This document shows positions 35,265-38,324 of a stretch of DNA of 38,324 bases, in pieces. Position 1 is the stretch's first letter, and every line of letters begins with the position of its first letter. Position numbers and translations under genes: made by a program. Source of the DNA: Deltaproteobacteria bacterium (lineage in GTDB: Bacteria; Myxococcota_A; UBA796; UBA2385); assembly GCA_018401435.1 (NCBI GenBank), contig JAGYJW010000058.1:1-38324 (forward strand). Direction: 5' to 3'. The notes below the pieces were generated by a model, which made no database searches, was not told where the DNA came from, and saw only the letters and a list, made by a program, of their open reading frames with translations.

Positions 35265-36927
35265 CCCGCGAGATCCTGCTGCGGCGACTGGCCTGGCTGC
35301 TGCTGGCGGCGCTGGTGGGCCTGCTCTACGCCGGCAGCCTGGACGCCCCCTTTGTCTATGACGACAAGATCGAGGTCATCGGCAACCGGACCATCCGGGC
35401 GCTGACCGAGTGGCGGGCGGTGCTCGCCTACAATGTGTCGCGGCCCCTGGTCATCCTGAGCTATGCCTGGGACTTCTCGCGATTCGGCCTGGAACCGCGG
35501 GGCTACCACATCGAGAATGTGGTCCTGCACCTGCTTTCGGTCGGGGCTGCGCTGGAGCTGGCCGCCGCCGTGGGCCGGCTCTTCCAGGTCGCGCGCCCCC
35601 TGCGGGTGGGCGGCCTGGCCGTGGCCTTGTGGGCGGTGCACCCCATGTTGACCGAGGCCGTGGCCTATACCACCGGCCGCTCCGAGACCCTCTGCGGGCT
35701 CTTTGCCTTTTTGAGCCTCGCCGCCTGGGCGACAGCGCTATCGGCCGAAGGGGAGGGCAAGGCGGGGTGGCCCTGGCGCCTCGCCGCAGGGCTGGCCTTC
35801 CTGGGCGCGGCCGGCAGCAAGGAGGTGGGCTGGGTGCTGCCGCCGATGCTGGCCACCTTGGAGCTGCTGGCCCCGCGCACCGGCCCCCTCGATCGGCGCA
35901 AGGCCGCCTGGTACCTGCCCTTTGTGCTGTTGCTGGGCGCGGGCATCGCCTTGCGTGTGCAGGCCGTGGGCCACCTGCTGCCCAAGGAGGCCGACCGCAG
36001 CCTGGGCGTGCAGCTGACCACCTCGGCCGAGGTCTGGCTGCACTACCTGCGGCTATGGCTGCTGCCCCTGGGCCAGACCCTCTTTCACGATCAGCCCGAC
36101 GTCAGTCCCCTGTCGCTGCGGGGCCTCGCGGCCTGGCTGGAGCTGGCTGCTGCTGGTGGGCGGCGGCATCGCCTGGGGGCGGCGGCGGCGCGGCGGGCCT
36201 GGCCCTGGCCTGCGCGGCCTGGACCCTGCTGCCCAGCACCTCCTTCTTGTCGCTGAAGGAGCATCTCTCCGAGCACCGCAGCTACCAGGCGGGCCTCTTC
36301 CTGGTGCTGGCGCTGGCCTGGTCCCTGCCCGCAAGCTGGCACCGGCGCGCCGCGCCCGTGGCGGCCATGCTGGTGCTGGCGGCGGCCGGCGCGACCCTGC
36401 TGCGGGTGCAGGTCTGGGGCAGCGAGGTGCGCTTGTGGGAAGAGGCCACCCAGCGCCGTCCCGAAGCGGCCGAGGCCTGGTATGGATTGGGCGATGCGCG
36501 GCGTTTCGCCAAGGACTTCAAAGGGGCCCGGCAGGCCTACCAGCGCAGCGCCGAGCTGGATCCGGAGCGCCTGGACACCTGGAATAACCTTGGTATAGCA
36601 GCGGCAGAGGTGGGGGATGCCGACGAGGCGCGGCGGGCCTGGCGGCAGGCCCTGCGCATCAAGCCGTCTTATTGCCGGGGCCACAACAACCTGGGGTCGC
36701 TGGCCTACCGGGAGCAGCGCTGGGACGAGGCCGTCGGCGAGCTGCGCAGCACGCTGGCCTACTGCCCCGCCGACCCCATCGCCCACTACCTGCTGGGCAA
36801 TATCTACTATGGTCCGCGCCGCGACAAGGAGCGCGCCATCCTGCATTACGAGGAGGTCATCCGCAGCGCCCCGGAATTCGACCACGCCGACCTGGTCAAG
36901 CAGCGGCTGCTGGAGCTGACCTGGTAG
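35261..36927 (+). CDS. TMTC-like membrane protein with C-terminal TPRs, two frameshifts near 36145-36200
   Basis: About 555 residues after joining three frames. The first frame (35261-36150) is a multi-pass protein with APFVYDDKIEVIGN, the paired Asp after the first segment, then RPLVILSYAWDF, GYHIENVVLHLL, HPMLTEAVAYTTGRSE. These are marks of the TMTC-type O-mannosyltransferase group and related bacterial proteins. The frame slips at a GC-rich run (WLLLVGGGIAWG), then again, and resumes with ACAAWTLLPSTSFL. The C-terminus has three or so TPR units (EAWYGLGDARRF, DTWNNLGIAAAEVGD, RGHNNLGSLAYREQ). It likely transfers a sugar from a lipid carrier at the membrane. Ends 3 bases from the converging radical SAM gene. 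Confidence 0.75.
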
Positions 36928-36930
36928 GGG

Positions 36931-38292
36931 TCAAGCGGCCACCCAGCGCGAGAGGGCCCGTCCCAGCCGCCAGGCCTCGTTCATGGAGCCGCTGGCCACC
37001 GCGTCGCCCAACAGGCGGGCCAGGGGCCGCGGCCGCAGGTAGAAGCCCAGCCAGGCCTCGCGCAGCAGAGCCTGGAGCTGCTCGGGGGGCAGGTCGCTGA
37101 TCACCGCGCGGTGCGCGTCGGAGTCGAGGGGGTTTCGGGCCCCCTGCTCGGCCTGTCCCCCGCCGTGTGAGAGGAAGAGGGGGGTGCCCGGCATGGCCAC
37201 CAGGGAGGAGAACTGCACATAGTCCGCCTGCAAGCTGCGACAGAAGGCGATGGTCTGGCGCACCTCGGCGATGCCCTCCCCGGGCGCGCCGAGGATGATG
37301 TAGGCGAGGCTGCGGATGCCGGCCGCGCGGGTGGCGGCGAAGGCCACCTGGGCCTCGTCCAGGGTGACGTCCTTGCGCAGAAGCGCCAGGGTGTCGGCAT
37401 TGCCGCTCTCCACGCCATAGGCGACGGTGCGGCAGCCGGCCCGGCGCATCAAGCGCAACAAGGGCAGATCGACCCCGTCCACCCGGCCCTCGCACTTCCA
37501 CTCGATGTCCAGCCCGCGGGACAGGATCTCCTCGCAGATGGCCGCCACCCGGCTGCGCCGCAGGGTGAAGTTGTCGTCGTAGAAGTTGACGAAGCCGATC
37601 TGGTAGCGCTCCTTCAGCTCTTGCAGCTCGTCCACCACATCGACGGCTTGCCGGGCACGCCAGCGGGACCCGCTCACGCTCTTGTCGCAGAAGCTGCACC
37701 GGAAGGGGCAGCCCCGGCTGGTGATCATCGTGGCAAAGCCCGGCCGGGTGGCAAAGAGGTAGCGGTAGGCGCCCATGGGCAGCAGATCCCGCGCGGGCAG
37801 CGGCAAGCGGGCAAGATCGGGGGCCTCCACCGCCGCCCGAAAGGGCTGCCCGGGGGCCAGCACGCCCGGCGGAGGGCTGCCCGAGCTGCCGGCCGCCCAC
37901 CAGGCCAGCAGGGCCACGGCCACGCTCTCGCCTTCGCCCACCACCGCGGCGTCCAGCTCTGGCATCTCGTCAAAGACCGCCTCGCGCACGGCCGTCGGGT
38001 GGGGGCCACCCAGCACCAGGTGCCGGGCGTGGGGGCGGGCCAGCTTCGCCGCGCGGGCAGCCACATCGGCCACGGGGGTCATCGCCGAGAGGCCGATCAC
38101 ATCGGGCTTCTGACGGGCCATCTCGGCCTCGAAGCGCTCCCAGCTCCACCCCAGGACGAAGGCGTCAATCAGGTCGACCGCGTGACCGGCCGCCCGCAAG
38201 CTGGCCGCCACATAGGCGAGGCCCAAGGGCGGCACCGCCAGCCCGGCATCCCGGACATCACGGCGTGGGGGGCGGACCAGCAGGACGCGCAT
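36931..38292 (-). CDS. B12-binding-domain radical SAM protein
   Basis: 453 residues. Residues 1-130 resemble a cobalamin-binding Rossmann domain (PPLGLAYVAASLRAAGH, GLSAMTPVADVAA, VLGGPHPTA, VVGEGE), but the B12-ligand DxHxxG motif is absent. The radical SAM core starts near 185, with CxxxCxxC in GCPFRCSFC (Cys195, Cys199, Cys202), then FYDDNF, EGRVDGVD and ILGAPGE. Members act on lipids, hopanoids, antibiotics or peptides, mainly by methylation or unusual C-C chemistry. Start ATG 38292. Adjacent to, but opposite in strand from, the glycosyltransferase pair. The substrate cannot be named. Confidence 0.9.
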   Translation of the reverse strand: MRVLLVRPPRRDVRDAGLAVPPLGLAYVAASLRAAGHAVDLIDAFVLGWSWERFEAEMARQKPDVIGLSAMTPVADVAARAAKLARPHARHLVLGGPHPTAVREAVFDEMPELDAAVVGEGESVAVALLAWWAAGSSGSPPPGVLAPGQPFRAAVEAPDLARLPLPARDLLPMGAYRYLFATRPGFATMITSRGCPFRCSFCDKSVSGSRWRARQAVDVVDELQELKERYQIGFVNFYDDNFTLRRSRVAAICEEILSRGLDIEWKCEGRVDGVDLPLLRLMRRAGCRTVAYGVESGNADTLALLRKDVTLDEAQVAFAATRAAGIRSLAYIILGAPGEGIAEVRQTIAFCRSLQADYVQFSSLVAMPGTPLFLSHGGGQAEQGARNPLDSDAHRAVISDLPPEQLQALLREAWLGFYLRPRPLARLLGDAVASGSMNEAWRLGRALSRWVAA

Positions 38293-38324
38293 GGGCCGAG
38301 TCTACCCGCGCGCCCTGCTCGGGC

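Overview
The window is very GC-rich, with GC-ending codons and dense coding on both strands. It reads as a delimited stretch of a Myxococcota-like genome. The reasons are the many Asp/Gly/Ser-rich lipoproteins, MopE-type metal-binding repeats, PKD lipoproteins, an MCE-domain protein, HEAT and TPR proteins and a B12-type radical SAM enzyme. That placement is inferred from gene style, since no marker gene for phylogeny is present. I see no insertion sequence, prophage, CRISPR array, rRNA or replication origin.

Layout. (1) 2-2899, plus: the end of an agmatinase/arginase-family gene, then a TPR gene broken by many frameshifts. (2) 3008-7536, minus: a two-gene unit with a 1004-residue lipoprotein of alpha/beta-hydrolase type, translationally coupled to an outer-membrane barrel-like protein. 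(3) 7688-9993, plus: a MopE-repeat lipoprotein with a sugar-binding-like C-terminal domain. (4) 10057-15886, plus: envelope-lipid genes, namely a membrane-embedded LpxH-like phosphoesterase, an MCE/MlaD protein, an ABC-2-like permease and two lipoproteins. (5) 15928-17649, minus: RecJ. (6) 17760-19580, plus: a histidine-kinase-like protein lacking the ATP-binding residues, then Lgt, which lipidates lipoproteins. (7) 19587-26375, minus: a surface cassette of a lipoprotein, a Nudix hydrolase, three beta-propeller lipoproteins and a small barrel, with a near-perfect sigma-54 promoter in the middle. (8) tRNA-Leu(CAG) with its own promoter and terminator. (9) 26688-32262, minus: two PKD lipoproteins, a secreted propeller-like protein and a GT-C glycosyltransferase, the last two frameshifted. 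(10) 32568-33293, plus: a HEAT-like protein. (11) 33326-33986, minus: two small Cys-rich lipoproteins. (12) 34080-36927, plus: a GT4 glycosyltransferase and a TMTC-like membrane protein with C-terminal TPRs. (13) 36931-38292, minus: a B12-binding radical SAM enzyme.

The common theme is the cell envelope. Lgt would lipidate roughly ten lipoproteins encoded here, and several of these occur as adjacent diverged copies (propeller pair, PKD pair, Cys-rich pair). The MCE, LpxH-like and LolB-like proteins concern lipid handling, and the GT genes concern glycans or protein glycosylation. The best candidate for an undescribed system is the propeller-lipoprotein/barrel cassette under the putative sigma-54 promoter. 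Five genes carry frameshifts while their neighbours are intact, so either the sequence contains clustered indel errors or these genes are recently decaying.
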